NCBI RefSeq assembly: GCF_002157505.1 | Contig: NZ_NFSC01000031.1 | Coordinates: 372,001-436,000 of the forward strand | Reading direction: 5' to 3' | Source of the DNA: Arthrobacter agilis | GTDB lineage: Bacteria; Actinomycetota; Actinomycetes; Actinomycetales; Micrococcaceae | DNA: 64,000 bases | Part shown: positions 8,951 to 17,461 of the stretch, in pieces | Layout of the letters: every line of letters begins with the position of its first letter | How positions within the stretch are numbered: position 1 is the first letter of the stretch | Notes under the pieces: model-generated | Told to the model about the DNA's origin: nothing | Database searches by the model: none | The model's input: the letters and a program-made list of their open reading frames with translations, nothing else | Position numbers and translations under genes: made by a program

Positions 8951-10729
8951 CTACTTCTTTCCGATGAACCAGTCCTGCAGCTTCTGCAGCCGCCGCTGGA
9001 GCTGGTCCTCGTTGGCCTGCGCCACGGCCGGTCCGCCGCACTGGCGGCGCAGCTCGGTGTGCACCTGGCCGTGCGGCATACCGGTGCGGGCCGCCCAGGC
9101 CGAGACGTTCTTGGCAAGCTGCCCGCGCAGTTCCGTCAGCTGACGGTGGTCCACGACGACCGGTTCGGCGGCGGGCGCTGCCATCGGCCGAGCCTTCCGG
9201 CGGGACTGCTGTTCCTGCTGGCGCTGGCGCAGGAGCTGGCCCACCTGATCGGCATCGAGCAGCCCAGGGATCCCGAGGAAGTCGAGTTCCTCCTCGCTGC
9301 CCATCTCGCCGCCGGTGCCGAACTCGCCGCCGTCGAACAGGACCCGGTCGAAGGAGGCCTGCGACTCGAGGGCCTCGAACTTCTGCTTGGTCAGGGAGTC
9401 CGACGCCTTGTCCTCGCGGTTCGCTGCCTCCATCAGGCCGTCCTCGAGGCCGAACCCCTCGTCATCCTTTTCGGGCCGGTCGAGGGCATGGTCGCGTTCG
9501 AGTTCGAGCTGGTTGGCGAGCGCCATGAGGTTGGGCACCGAGGGAAGGAAGATCGACGCCGTCTCCCCGCGTCGTCGCGCGCGGACGTAGCGGCCGACGG
9601 CCTGCGCGAAGAACAGCGGCGTCGCGGTCGATGTCGCATAGACGCCGACGGCAAGGCGCGGGACGTCGACGCCCTCGGACACCATGCGGACCGCGACCAT
9701 CCACCGCTTGTCGCCGTCGGAGAATTCCTCGATCTTCGAGGACGCCTTCGCGTCGTCCGAGAGGATGACGGTCGGGGACTCCCCCGTGATCCGCTTGAGC
9801 TGGCCGGCGTAGGCGCGGGCGTCGTCGTGGTCCGTCGCGATCACGAGGCCGCCGGCGTCGTGCACGGTGCGCCGTACCTCGGTGAGCCGCTTGTCGGCGG
9901 CGGCGAGGACCGCGGGAATCCACTCACCGGCCGGGTTGAGCGCCGTCCGCCAGGCCTGCGCGGTGATGTCCTTGGTGACAGCGGCCTCGCCGAGCGATGC
10001 GGCCATCTCCTCGCCGCCGCTGGTGCGCCAGCGCATCTGGCCCGAGTAGGCCATGAACATGACCGGGCGCACCACGTGGTCCCGAAGCGCCTGGCCGTAC
10101 CCGTAGGTGTAGTCGGCGCGCGAGCGGCGGATGCCGTCGCGGTCCTCGGCGTACTCGACGAAGGGGATGGCGGCCGTGTCGGAGCGGAAGGGCGTCCCGG
10201 TGAGAGCGAGGCGCCTCGCGGCGGGCTCGAAGGCCTCCCGGATGCCGTCACCCCAGGACAGCGCGTCACCGCCGTGGTGGATTTCGTCCAGGATGACGAG
10301 GGTGCGGGCGGCTTCGGTCTTCGCGCGGTGCAGCATCGGCTTGCTGGCAACCTGCGCGTAGGTCACGGCGACACCGATGAAGGCGCCGCCGTGGCGGCCG
10401 TCCGCGTTCTTGAAGTTGGGGTCGATCGCGAGACCGACCCGTGCGGCGGCGTCGGCCCACTGGCGCTTGAGGTGGTCCGTCGGGGCGACGACGGTGATCC
10501 GGTTGACGATGCCGCGGTCGACGAGTTCCGTGGCCACCCTCAGGGCGAAGGTCGTCTTTCCGGCGCCGGGGGTCGCCACGGCCAGGAAATCGCTCGGTGA
10601 TTCCCGGAAATACTTCTCCAGCGCTTCGCTCTGCCACTGGCGGAGCTTGGGGGCGGTCCCCCATGCTGCGCGCTCCGGATATGCGGGGGGCAGGGCTGCG
10701 CCGGCACCGAACAGGGTGTCACTACTCAC
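8951..10729 (-). CDS. SF2 DEAD/DEAH-type helicase
   Basis: A 592-residue superfamily 2 ATPase. Walker A ATPGAGKT is at 52-59, Walker B DEIHH at 148-152 and LTGTPFR at about 176. A second RecA-like domain follows, with QAVGRYVRARR as motif VI near 390. Between them is a charged region with no recognised domain. The C-terminal 200 residues are rich in Gln, Glu and Arg (coiled-coil-like, QQEQQSRRK) and end with RRLQKLQDWFIGKK. Related actinobacterial proteins are annotated as DEAD/DEAH helicases of unknown role. The GTG start overlaps the MFS stop in a GTGA junction. Confidence 0.85.
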   Translation of the reverse strand: MSSDTLFGAGAALPPAYPERAAWGTAPKLRQWQSEALEKYFRESPSDFLAVATPGAGKTTFALRVATELVDRGIVNRITVVAPTDHLKRQWADAAARVGLAIDPNFKNADGRHGGAFIGVAVTYAQVASKPMLHRAKTEAARTLVILDEIHHGGDALSWGDGIREAFEPAARRLALTGTPFRSDTAAIPFVEYAEDRDGIRRSRADYTYGYGQALRDHVVRPVMFMAYSGQMRWRTSGGEEMAASLGEAAVTKDITAQAWRTALNPAGEWIPAVLAAADKRLTEVRRTVHDAGGLVIATDHDDARAYAGQLKRITGESPTVILSDDAKASSKIEEFSDGDKRWMVAVRMVSEGVDVPRLAVGVYATSTATPLFFAQAVGRYVRARRRGETASIFLPSVPNLMALANQLELERDHALDRPEKDDEGFGLEDGLMEAANREDKASDSLTKQKFEALESQASFDRVLFDGGEFGTGGEMGSEEELDFLGIPGLLDADQVGQLLRQRQQEQQSRRKARPMAAPAAEPVVVDHRQLTELRGQLAKNVSAWAARTGMPHGQVHTELRRQCGGPAVAQANEDQLQRRLQKLQDWFIGKK

Positions 10730-11886
10730 GCCGGGACAGTACCTTCCATTGACTTGCTGGGGGTGAGGCCGGGGCCGGCATCAGAGAACCTGGCCCCTCT
10801 CAGACCCGAAACTATACCTGCTGCCGTGAACACCCACAGAGCCAGCCAGATCGCAACAAAGGTCGGCACGTGTCCCGGGTTCGAGGGGTCGTGCAGGAGT
10901 GCGAAGAGAGCTCCCGCGCCCGCTGTCCCCACGACCCCGCCGAGCTGATCGGAGATCTGGAGCGCCGCGGAATTGCGTCCCTGCTCGCTCTCCGCCGAGA
11001 GCTTCAGCACCAAAACGGACGCGCTCGAGAGCGCCATTCCCATGGCCGACCCCGATACGCCCCAGGCCACAACCAGCACCCAGAGGGGAGCTTCGACGGC
11101 CGTGGCGAGGACGAATCCGCCGAGCGACAGCGACAGCACGGAGGATCCGGCGACGAGCAGCCACTGGCGACCGAAGGTCACGCGGGCCTGGACGAAGGAC
11201 CCGGCACTCCAGCCGAGCGCAGCCGCACTCAGGGTCAGGCCGGCGGTTCCGGGATCGATGCCGCGGGAACTGACCAGCATGAGCGGGATGAAGGCCTCGA
11301 CCCCGAAGAACGCCACATTCACGATCCCGCGGGTGGCGATGATGCTGGGCAGTCCGCGCGCGAGGACCAGGGTGCCTTTCGGCAGGAGCGCCGGCAGGAC
11401 GATGAGGACGACGACGATGCCGGCGGCCGCCAGGAGGACCAGGGCGGACACGGTTGCAGCACCCGGACTCTCCGTGTCGGCGAGCCGGACGACAGCCCAC
11501 TGTGCGGCGAACGCCACGATCATGAAGCCGCCGCCGAGACCGGACACCGCGCGGCCGACCGTGACGAGCCAGAAGTCCGGCGCAGCCCCTGCTGCGAGCA
11601 GCCCGAGGATCATGAGCGACAGCCCGACGGCGAGGGCAGGCCGGGGCCCCTTCCGGTCACACCATGAGCCGGCGACGACGGTGCCAAGCAGTGAGGCCGT
11701 CAGGTACATGGAGAACGCGAGCCCGTAGCTCGACTCGCCGGACAGTTCCCGGGCTACCGAGGGCATGGCGGTGACGACCGCCATCGCCTCGAAGGCGGCG
11801 CACGTGATGATCGCGAGTATCCCGATGATGAGCGGGCGCAGCTCGGGCGACATCGCCCGGGCGGCCTTGCTCGCGGTCTTCTTCAT
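10726..11886 (-). CDS. MFS transporter, shorter than usual
   Basis: A 386-residue major facilitator protein. The first half shows four membrane segments, including the motif A-like loop GSWCDRKGPRPA and a VGRAVSGLGGGFMIVA helix. The second half begins with the LPKGTLVLARGLP loop, common in a family of actinobacterial exporters, and has about six segments. Only about 45 residues, with one clear membrane segment, separate these landmarks, where related proteins as I recall them have about 100. An in-frame internal deletion removing TM5-6 is possible. The ATG at 11886 has AAGGTG before it. The longer frame upstream looks non-coding. Substrate unknown. Confidence 0.75.
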   Translation of the reverse strand: MKKTASKAARAMSPELRPLIIGILAIITCAAFEAMAVVTAMPSVARELSGESSYGLAFSMYLTASLLGTVVAGSWCDRKGPRPALAVGLSLMILGLLAAGAAPDFWLVTVGRAVSGLGGGFMIVAFAAQWAVVRLADTESPGAATVSALVLLAAAGIVVVLIVLPALLPKGTLVLARGLPSIIATRGIVNVAFFGVEAFIPLMLVSSRGIDPGTAGLTLSAAALGWSAGSFVQARVTFGRQWLLVAGSSVLSLSLGGFVLATAVEAPLWVLVVAWGVSGSAMGMALSSASVLVLKLSAESEQGRNSAALQISDQLGGVVGTAGAGALFALLHDPSNPGHVPTFVAIWLALWVFTAAGIVSGLRGARFSDAGPGLTPSKSMEGTVPA

Positions 11887-12074
11887 GGCACCTTGTGTTC
11901 TGCTGGGGCGGTGGCCCGAGGGGTCCGGGGGTCTGAACTCCGACGACGCATGAGGGGTCCGCCTCCGCACTGGGTTCCGCGAGGGCAAGGAGGCCGGAAG
12001 CCCGCCGTGCGTCCTCGCTGGCTCGCGGGACCGTGGCTCGACTGGCTTGTCCCCTTCCCGAGGATGGCGGGTCG

Positions 12075-12374
12075 TCAGCCCTTCGGCTTGTCGTCGCCCG
12101 GGCGGAGGCCGTTGTAGATCTCCTTGCATTCGGGGCAGACCGGGAACTTCTCGGGATCGCGTCCCGGGGTCCAGACCTTGCCGCAGAGCGCGATCACGGG
12201 CTCGCCGGTGAAGGCCGACTCCATGATCTTCTCCTTGCGCACGTAGTGCGCGAAGCGCTCCGAGTCGCCTGGCTCGACTTCCTGGCGTACTTCCTCACGT
12301 TCGATGGTCGCCGTGGTGCCGCCGGTGCCGGTATCGAGGGGATCGTTTGCGAAGGGATCTGCGGGCATAGTCAT
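12075..12374 (-). CDS. DUF3039 domain protein
   Basis: A 99-residue small protein. It has an acidic N-terminus and a C-terminal zinc-ribbon-like block: one Cys in ALCGKVW and two in PVCPECKEIY. A His (AHYVRKEKI) earlier may complete the site. This is the actinobacterial DUF3039 family, of unknown function. The ATG at 12374 lies six bases after a TAGACT box, so it is probably translated leaderless; a second ATG two codons in is less likely. It is the nearest coding neighbour upstream of the MFS gene, separated by 188 bp with no gene seen. Confidence 0.85.
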   Translation of the reverse strand: MTMPADPFANDPLDTGTGGTTATIEREEVRQEVEPGDSERFAHYVRKEKIMESAFTGEPVIALCGKVWTPGRDPEKFPVCPECKEIYNGLRPGDDKPKG

Positions 12375-12380
12375 GGCTTC

Positions 12381-12386
12381 AGTCTA
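12381..12386 (-). promoter_or_regulatory. TAGACT -10 box, leaderless DUF3039 start
   Basis: TAGACT on the minus strand followed by 6 bases and the ATG. It is the same hexamer as before rph and the alpha/beta hydrolase gene. Confidence 0.55.
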
Positions 12387-12546
12387 TCGCTCGGTGGCTT
12401 GGCGGACAGGGGTGCCGGGCGATTCGCGGGCAGGGGAATTCCATGCCGGGATAATGGAAGGGGTCGGACGGGTATTCCTTTGTGCCGGTTCTCCGACTAA
12501 TCCTGGCTCGCTTTAGACCTGCTTTCCACTTACTTCCGACCCGCCC

Positions 12547-12552
12547 GATAAT
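12547..12552 (+). promoter_or_regulatory. GATAAT -10-like box upstream of the DUF222/HNH gene
   Basis: GATAAT at 12547-12552 would give a leader of about 20 bases containing the AGGAG at 12574-12578. A second GATAAT at 12568-12573 is too close to the ATG to allow that ribosome site. The 205-bp gap back to DUF3039 holds no other gene. Confidence 0.35.
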
Positions 12553-12579
12553 GTCGGTGGTGGACGCGATAATAGGAGC

Positions 12580-13914
12580 ATGCGGACCCCGTTCGAGCAA
12601 TTGATGGAAATGCAGCGGATATCCTCCCGGATCACCGAACTGAGCGCCGAGAAAGCACGCATCGACGCCGACATCGCCCGCGCCGCCACCGAACTACGCG
12701 AACTCTTCACAGAACGCATCCTCCGCGACTCCTACGCACCCCACCGGCACACCAACCTCGCCGACACCACCACGGCAGCCGAAATAGCGTGCCTGCTACG
12801 CATCTCCGAACGCACCGCCCACCGCCTCGTCCAATATTCGGCACTGCTGGTCGACTACCACCCCAAAACCCTCGACGCCCTGCACGCAGGAACCATTTCC
12901 TGGGCCCACGCAGCAGCCCTCCTCCACGAATACGCCGCCCTGCCCTCCGGCGCCGCCGCCGCCATGGAAGAAGCTCTGCTACCCATCGCGGCCGACACAA
13001 CCGTCCCCCGCCTGGCCCACCGCGCCCGGAAACTGCGCACCCAACTCCACCCCACAAACCTCCAGGATCGAGCCCGCGCAGCCGTCCAGGACCGGCGCGT
13101 GGACCTCGAACCCGCCGACGACGCCATGGCCTGGCTGCACATCCACCTCCCCGTCACCGACGCCACCGCCATCGACACCCGGCTCACCACCACTGCCCGG
13201 GACCTGCAATCCCCCACCGAACACCGCACCCTGCCCCAACTCCGCACCGATATCCTCACCGACCTGCTCCTCACCAGATACACCCCCGACTACACCTGCC
13301 CCTGCCGGCGAACCCCCGCAAACAACCCCCAACCAGACACCGGGCCAGACGCCGGTGCTTCTGGCTCTGATGACTCTGGTGGCGGTGCCGGCTGTCGGTG
13401 CGGGGCGATCGGACACGACCACCCGAACGCGTACCGGGTGCAGGCCCACATCAACGTCACCGTTCCGGTCCTGACCCTGCTCGGCCTCGACGACGCACCC
13501 GCGGACCTCGAAGGCTACGGACCTATTCCCGCGGACACGGCCCGCCGCCTCGCAGCCCACGCCCCCTCCTTCACCCGGCTCCTCACCCACCCCGAAACGG
13601 GAGCCGTCCTCAGCGTCGGACGCACCACCTACGCCGTGCCCGCGGACCTCAAGAAATGGTTACGCGTCCGCGACCGTACCTGCCGACACCCCGGCTGCAA
13701 CACTCCCGCCTCACGCTGCGAACTAGACCACACCACCCCTTGGTCCCACCACGGCACCACAGCCCACAACAACCTCGCCCACCTCTGCCGTAAACACCAC
13801 ATGCTCAAAACTGAAGGCATCTGGCACTACACCCAGCCCACCCCCGGAACCATCGCCGCAACCTCACCAGCCGGCAAGACCTACACCACTACCCCGGACC
13901 CACCACCCTTCTGA
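12580..13914 (+). CDS. DUF222 / HNH endonuclease protein (13E12-repeat type)
   Basis: A 444-residue protein of the multi-copy actinobacterial 13E12/DUF222 family. It has an N-terminal helical DUF222 domain and a C-terminal HNH nuclease signature: two Cys (CRHPGC), then CELDHTTPW, NNLAHLCRKHH and a final Lys. A low-complexity Gly/Ser/Asp linker (about residues 255-275) is flanked by two Cys pairs (CPC and CRC). The codon pattern differs from neighbours: GAA is favoured over GAG and the coding strand is strikingly C-rich. AGGAG lies 5 bases before the ATG. These genes are often linked to mobile or repeated DNA; the role is unknown. Confidence 0.88.
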   Translation: MRTPFEQLMEMQRISSRITELSAEKARIDADIARAATELRELFTERILRDSYAPHRHTNLADTTTAAEIACLLRISERTAHRLVQYSALLVDYHPKTLDALHAGTISWAHAAALLHEYAALPSGAAAAMEEALLPIAADTTVPRLAHRARKLRTQLHPTNLQDRARAAVQDRRVDLEPADDAMAWLHIHLPVTDATAIDTRLTTTARDLQSPTEHRTLPQLRTDILTDLLLTRYTPDYTCPCRRTPANNPQPDTGPDAGASGSDDSGGGAGCRCGAIGHDHPNAYRVQAHINVTVPVLTLLGLDDAPADLEGYGPIPADTARRLAAHAPSFTRLLTHPETGAVLSVGRTTYAVPADLKKWLRVRDRTCRHPGCNTPASRCELDHTTPWSHHGTTAHNNLAHLCRKHHMLKTEGIWHYTQPTPGTIAATSPAGKTYTTTPDPPPF

Positions 13915-13995
13915 CCACCTCCGGAAGGGTTGTCCTGGACGTGCATGGCGTCGGTGAATCCAGTTCTCTTCGCGCCCCGCTACCGGAGACCATCC

Positions 13996-14967
13996 TTAGC
14001 GGGCAGGGGCCTCGCAACCGATGCCGGTCGGGTTCTCGATGCAGTTTTCGCTCACGTTGTGCCCCTGGGTGCGCCAGATGCTCATCAGATGCGGTACCGA
14101 GACGACTGCGGCTTCACCGGCAACCGGTTGGAACGGCCCGCCGTCCACGGAGTAGTCGCCGGCGAAGAACGTGGTCAGCGTGAGGTCGAAGTCCCCCGTC
14201 TGGGCGTACTGATGACTCGTGGGCGTCTCGGTGTCGAAGGCGTCACCTTGGACTGGACCCCCCGGCGTGGTGGTGGTCGCGCTAGTGCCATCCCCGTAGT
14301 TCCACTGATACGAGACCGGTCGGGCCTTCAGCACGATCGTTGCGTCCTGGAACTCGAACGTGAACTCCTGCGCGTGCGCCTCGGCGTAGATGTTCGAATG
14401 CGCGTTCCTCAGGCCGAAGTTCGACGGCTGGGAAATGATCACGGAGGCAAGGACTGGCTGCTTCTGGAACTCAGCGAGGGTGATGACAATGGGCGCCTCC
14501 TCCGGCGCTGCGGCTCCCTCGACGGGCGGCTCAAGCGGCTCGCCCGGGTACATGCACGACGACCGGCCCGTCGGTGTCTGGGTCGCCGGTTGGACGTTGT
14601 TGTTCACCTCGATCCAGTCGACGAGAATTCCATCGTCCTGGGTATCGCACTGCGCGTTCATGCGCGGACAGATCACCGGGTCCAGCGAATCCCGCTCACC
14701 AGCGGTGCACGTCCGCTCGTACACGTAGCTAATTCCGTCGTCTGCTGGAAGAGCAACTTGCTCGATGGTCGAAATCGGTTTTTGTGTGTTGCCGCTTCCG
14801 CGACCGCCAACTTGCTTCTCTGTCCTACTCGTCGCGTTCACAAGCCCGCTGCTGGAGAAACCAGCCGAGTATTCCCGCTCGTCGGCCATGGCACTGGTAA
14901 CGAAAGTAAAGACCATAGCGAAAATCACTACTGCAGATAAAGTCACATGAAGAACCCGCTCGCGCAC
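13996..14967 (-). CDS. Secreted PKD-domain protein
   Basis: A 323-residue exported protein. The N-terminus has basic residues, a hydrophobic core (LSAVVIFAMVFTFV) and a likely signal peptidase I site at SAMA/DE. A linker follows, with Cys residues that may form disulfides. The C-terminal third is a PKD-like beta domain with the YQWNYGDGT signature and SHQYAQTGDFDLTLT strand. PKD domains usually mediate contacts at the cell surface. The GTG at 14967 follows the upstream gene's stop by one base and has GAAGGA at a good distance. Base composition is lower in GC towards the N-terminal end. Function unknown. Confidence 0.75.
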   Translation of the reverse strand: MRERVLHVTLSAVVIFAMVFTFVTSAMADEREYSAGFSSSGLVNATSRTEKQVGGRGSGNTQKPISTIEQVALPADDGISYVYERTCTAGERDSLDPVICPRMNAQCDTQDDGILVDWIEVNNNVQPATQTPTGRSSCMYPGEPLEPPVEGAAAPEEAPIVITLAEFQKQPVLASVIISQPSNFGLRNAHSNIYAEAHAQEFTFEFQDATIVLKARPVSYQWNYGDGTSATTTTPGGPVQGDAFDTETPTSHQYAQTGDFDLTLTTFFAGDYSVDGGPFQPVAGEAAVVSVPHLMSIWRTQGHNVSENCIENPTGIGCEAPAR

Positions 14968-14968
14968 G

Positions 14969-15640
14969 TCAGGTTCCTTCTGGTGAGCCAAAATCAAGCA
15001 TTATCCACCGGCCCTGCTTCCACAAAGCTATGGTGACATTGATTGTGGAAGGGTATTCTTCGGAAGTTCCCTTTTGAGCACCGCCCTGACCGAAGTAGAC
15101 GAGACCTGATTGTTGTACATCCACGTAAGAATTAATCGACCCAACCGTGTTTGCGATAAATTCTGTGTTGAATGAGTTGAGCCGAATCTGACCCCCTGCA
15201 ATCCAACCGCCGTCGTCGTATACCCTGTTCACTTCTGCTTTCAAATTCTCGCAGGTCGTGCAACCTACATCTGTCACCGCTTCAAAGGGTGCCCAATCAT
15301 TCGTCTGGTAGCCGTACGAGAACAGCTCAAGCCAATACTTTGTAAAGGCCTCCAGGCCCTCCTTCGAGTTCTCATCCGCCAGCGCCGGCTTCACGGGAAC
15401 CGGGATATTTGCCGCCGGACCTGCCGAAGAAGCAGGCGAAGGTTCAGGACTCGGGGAGGCCGTGGCGGACTCGGACGCCTCCGCAGTCGTAGGTGCTGAA
15501 GTCGACGAAGGCTGGCTCTGCGTTTCATTGGCGGAGGGGTCACCGTCGGCTTGGCACCCTGTCAGGAGCATCAGCACAATGACGGCCCCTGCCGGCCATG
15601 CTGCCCCACGAAGACGGCCACTTGTACGCATGAAGAACAC
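14969..15640 (-). CDS. DUF6318-like lipoprotein
   Basis: A 223-residue lipoprotein. Signal peptide and lipobox LLTGC are near residue 29. A Ser/Thr/Pro/Ala-rich spacer to about residue 75 is typical of surface lipoproteins. The folded C-terminal domain (FTKYWLELFSYGYQTNDW, then a CTTC pair) resembles DUF6318 of Arthrobacter. Start: GTG at 15640, four bases after GGGGGAG; the ATG three codons later is an alternative. It is followed directly by the PKD protein gene, so the two are probably expressed together and may work together at the envelope. The sequence is lower in GC than neighbouring genes. Confidence 0.7.
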   Translation of the reverse strand: MFFMRTSGRLRGAAWPAGAVIVLMLLTGCQADGDPSANETQSQPSSTSAPTTAEASESATASPSPEPSPASSAGPAANIPVPVKPALADENSKEGLEAFTKYWLELFSYGYQTNDWAPFEAVTDVGCTTCENLKAEVNRVYDDGGWIAGGQIRLNSFNTEFIANTVGSINSYVDVQQSGLVYFGQGGAQKGTSEEYPSTINVTIALWKQGRWIMLDFGSPEGT

Positions 15641-15684
15641 GCAACTCCCCCGTCATCATCGACCAGCTACTCGGAATGGCCCCC

Positions 15685-15690
15685 AGCATA
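15685..15690 (-). promoter_or_regulatory. TATGCT -10-like box upstream of the lipoprotein gene
   Basis: TATGCT on the minus strand, about 45 bases before the GTG at 15640, leaving room for the GGGGGAG site. No clear -35 is seen. The rest of 15641-15895 (255 bp) shows no gene. Confidence 0.35.
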
Positions 15691-15895
15691 GCCCTCGGCC
15701 CCTTCTACCACGAGGGGTTATGCACAGGTCCGGGAGGACAGCGAGCCCCGCCGTCGCGGTAGTCCTCTTTCGGTCGGCGAGAGTTGCCTGCACCCAGCTG
15801 TCACCGAGGGCTGCTGAAACACCGCGCGCGGCTCCGGAAGGACGGCACCGTGGCCAGGCGAAAGGCGCAGCGATGAGCAGAGGAAAGCACAGCCC

Positions 15896-17461
15896 TCAGC
15901 GGTTGGCCGATACCGACAGCAGCAGCTCCGGAGCCCTGCGGTCGTACCAGCGGCCCCCCGTCCGGATACCGACGACCAGCAGGATCACGCCGAGTACCAC
16001 GCCGGCCAGCAGGGTCAGCCAGCCGAACACTGCTCGCCCGGTGACGAAATACACGATGGCCAGGGTGATCTCCGGCAACACCAGCAGAACCGTCACCAAC
16101 CACCCGACCATCTGCACCGCGAACATCGTGAAGCTCGTCCCCGGGGGCGTCTTGAATGCGCTCTCGCCGGGCAGGGGGACGTTGTAGGTGTACCTCGCCG
16201 ACACGACGCTGGACAGCCCGGCCCCGGTGAGCAGGACACCGATCGCCAGGCCCAGCATCACCGGCAGATCCTCGGTTCGTCCCGTGAGGAGCAAGGGAAG
16301 CACCGTGAACACCAGCGTGACCGGCAGCGCGAAGACCAGAAGGGCGGCAGCGCGGCCCAGCCGGTCGTCCCTGCCCGTGACCCCGGTCGAGACGTGCAGG
16401 CTGAACGCGGTGTTGTCGTAGGAGATATCAGCGGCGATCGACCAGGCCAGGAGGAAGGCGGTCGCGGGACCGAGGAAGGCGAAGGCGCCGTCGGATCCTC
16501 CGCCTGAGAAGTAGAGGAGCACCGCCAGGAAGGGGATCACGACGAGCGACGCGAAGTACCGGGGATCCCTGAACCAGTAGGTGAGCGCCCGCGCTGCTAC
16601 GGCACCGGCGGGTGTCGCGGGGAACCGGCCGAACCAGCCGATCTTTCCACCGGCCCGCTTGGCGACGGCGTTATAGGGAGGGGTCACGAGCGCGTGGCTG
16701 AGGGTACGGCTCCACAGCACCAGGAACAGCACCAGGGTGAGCGCCCCGATCAGGAAACGCACGGCGGCGAGCGCCGGGTTGCCTGCAGCTATGTCGGCCG
16801 GAGCCGCCCAGAGCGCGCCCAGCGGAGTCCACGCGAGGACATCGGCGAGGGACGCGGCGAAGCCGGGCGAGTTCTGGAAACCCGCTGTCACTCCCCCGAC
16901 GATCGGTCCGAGGAAGATCAGCGGGATGAACGCGACTATGCCGTTCACGTCCTTGAAGCGACGGGACCCCGTCATGGAGGACACGGCCGTCGTGACGAGC
17001 CGCGATGCGACGACACACAGGAGGACCGCGACGAGGCCGCAGACCAGCGCGGCCAGAGCTGCCGCGGGGTAACGGATCCAGGTGGTGACCTGCGCCAGGG
17101 CGGCGATCAGCGTCACCACGCCGGGGACGCCCAGCAGGCCACCGAGGACGAGTCCTGTGAGCAGTTGGCGCATCGGTATCGCGAACGTCACGAACCGCGC
17201 CGGGTCGAGGGTCATGTCGATCCCGGTGGCGGCGATCGGGATGATGATCCACCCGAGTACCGCCGCCGAACCGCCGATCACGAGAACGGTTCGGATGAGC
17301 TCGACGTCGGCGCTGCCGAGGAACACGAGGCCGACGACGAGGAACGACAGGATTCCCAGCCCGTAGAGGCCGCCGAGGATCACGCCGATGAGTTGCGCCG
17401 TGCTCCGCCGAAGCGAATTGCGCAGCAGGAGGAGTTTCAGCCTCAGGAGGTGCGCAACCAC
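15896..17461 (-). CDS. ABC-2 type transporter permease
   Basis: A 521-residue membrane protein with about twelve hydrophobic segments in two halves. The first runs from LIGVILGGLYGLGILSF through VCGLVAVLLCVVASRLV, and the second starts at AGAVAARALTYWFRDPRYFASL, where RDPR is typical of the large bacterial ABC-2 permeases. It has no ATPase domain and must work with the ATP-binding protein encoded just upstream. The GTG start lies inside the last codons of that gene (19-bp overlap). Substrate is unknown; such pairs often export lipids or antibiotics. Confidence 0.85.
   Translation of the reverse strand: MVAHLLRLKLLLLRNSLRRSTAQLIGVILGGLYGLGILSFLVVGLVFLGSADVELIRTVLVIGGSAAVLGWIIIPIAATGIDMTLDPARFVTFAIPMRQLLTGLVLGGLLGVPGVVTLIAALAQVTTWIRYPAAALAALVCGLVAVLLCVVASRLVTTAVSSMTGSRRFKDVNGIVAFIPLIFLGPIVGGVTAGFQNSPGFAASLADVLAWTPLGALWAAPADIAAGNPALAAVRFLIGALTLVLFLVLWSRTLSHALVTPPYNAVAKRAGGKIGWFGRFPATPAGAVAARALTYWFRDPRYFASLVVIPFLAVLLYFSGGGSDGAFAFLGPATAFLLAWSIAADISYDNTAFSLHVSTGVTGRDDRLGRAAALLVFALPVTLVFTVLPLLLTGRTEDLPVMLGLAIGVLLTGAGLSSVVSARYTYNVPLPGESAFKTPPGTSFTMFAVQMVGWLVTVLLVLPEITLAIVYFVTGRAVFGWLTLLAGVVLGVILLVVGIRTGGRWYDRRAPELLLSVSANR

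Noticed and set aside
10730-10745. TACTGT six bases before the helicase GTG as a further leaderless promoter
   Set aside because: It lies inside the last codons of the MFS gene and the helicase start overlaps the MFS stop (GTGA), so coupled translation explains it better.
12789-13370. Long frames overlapping the DUF222/HNH gene on both strands
   Set aside because: They are Pro/Arg/His-rich shadow translations of the C-rich coding strand; the 12580 frame contains the full HNH signature.
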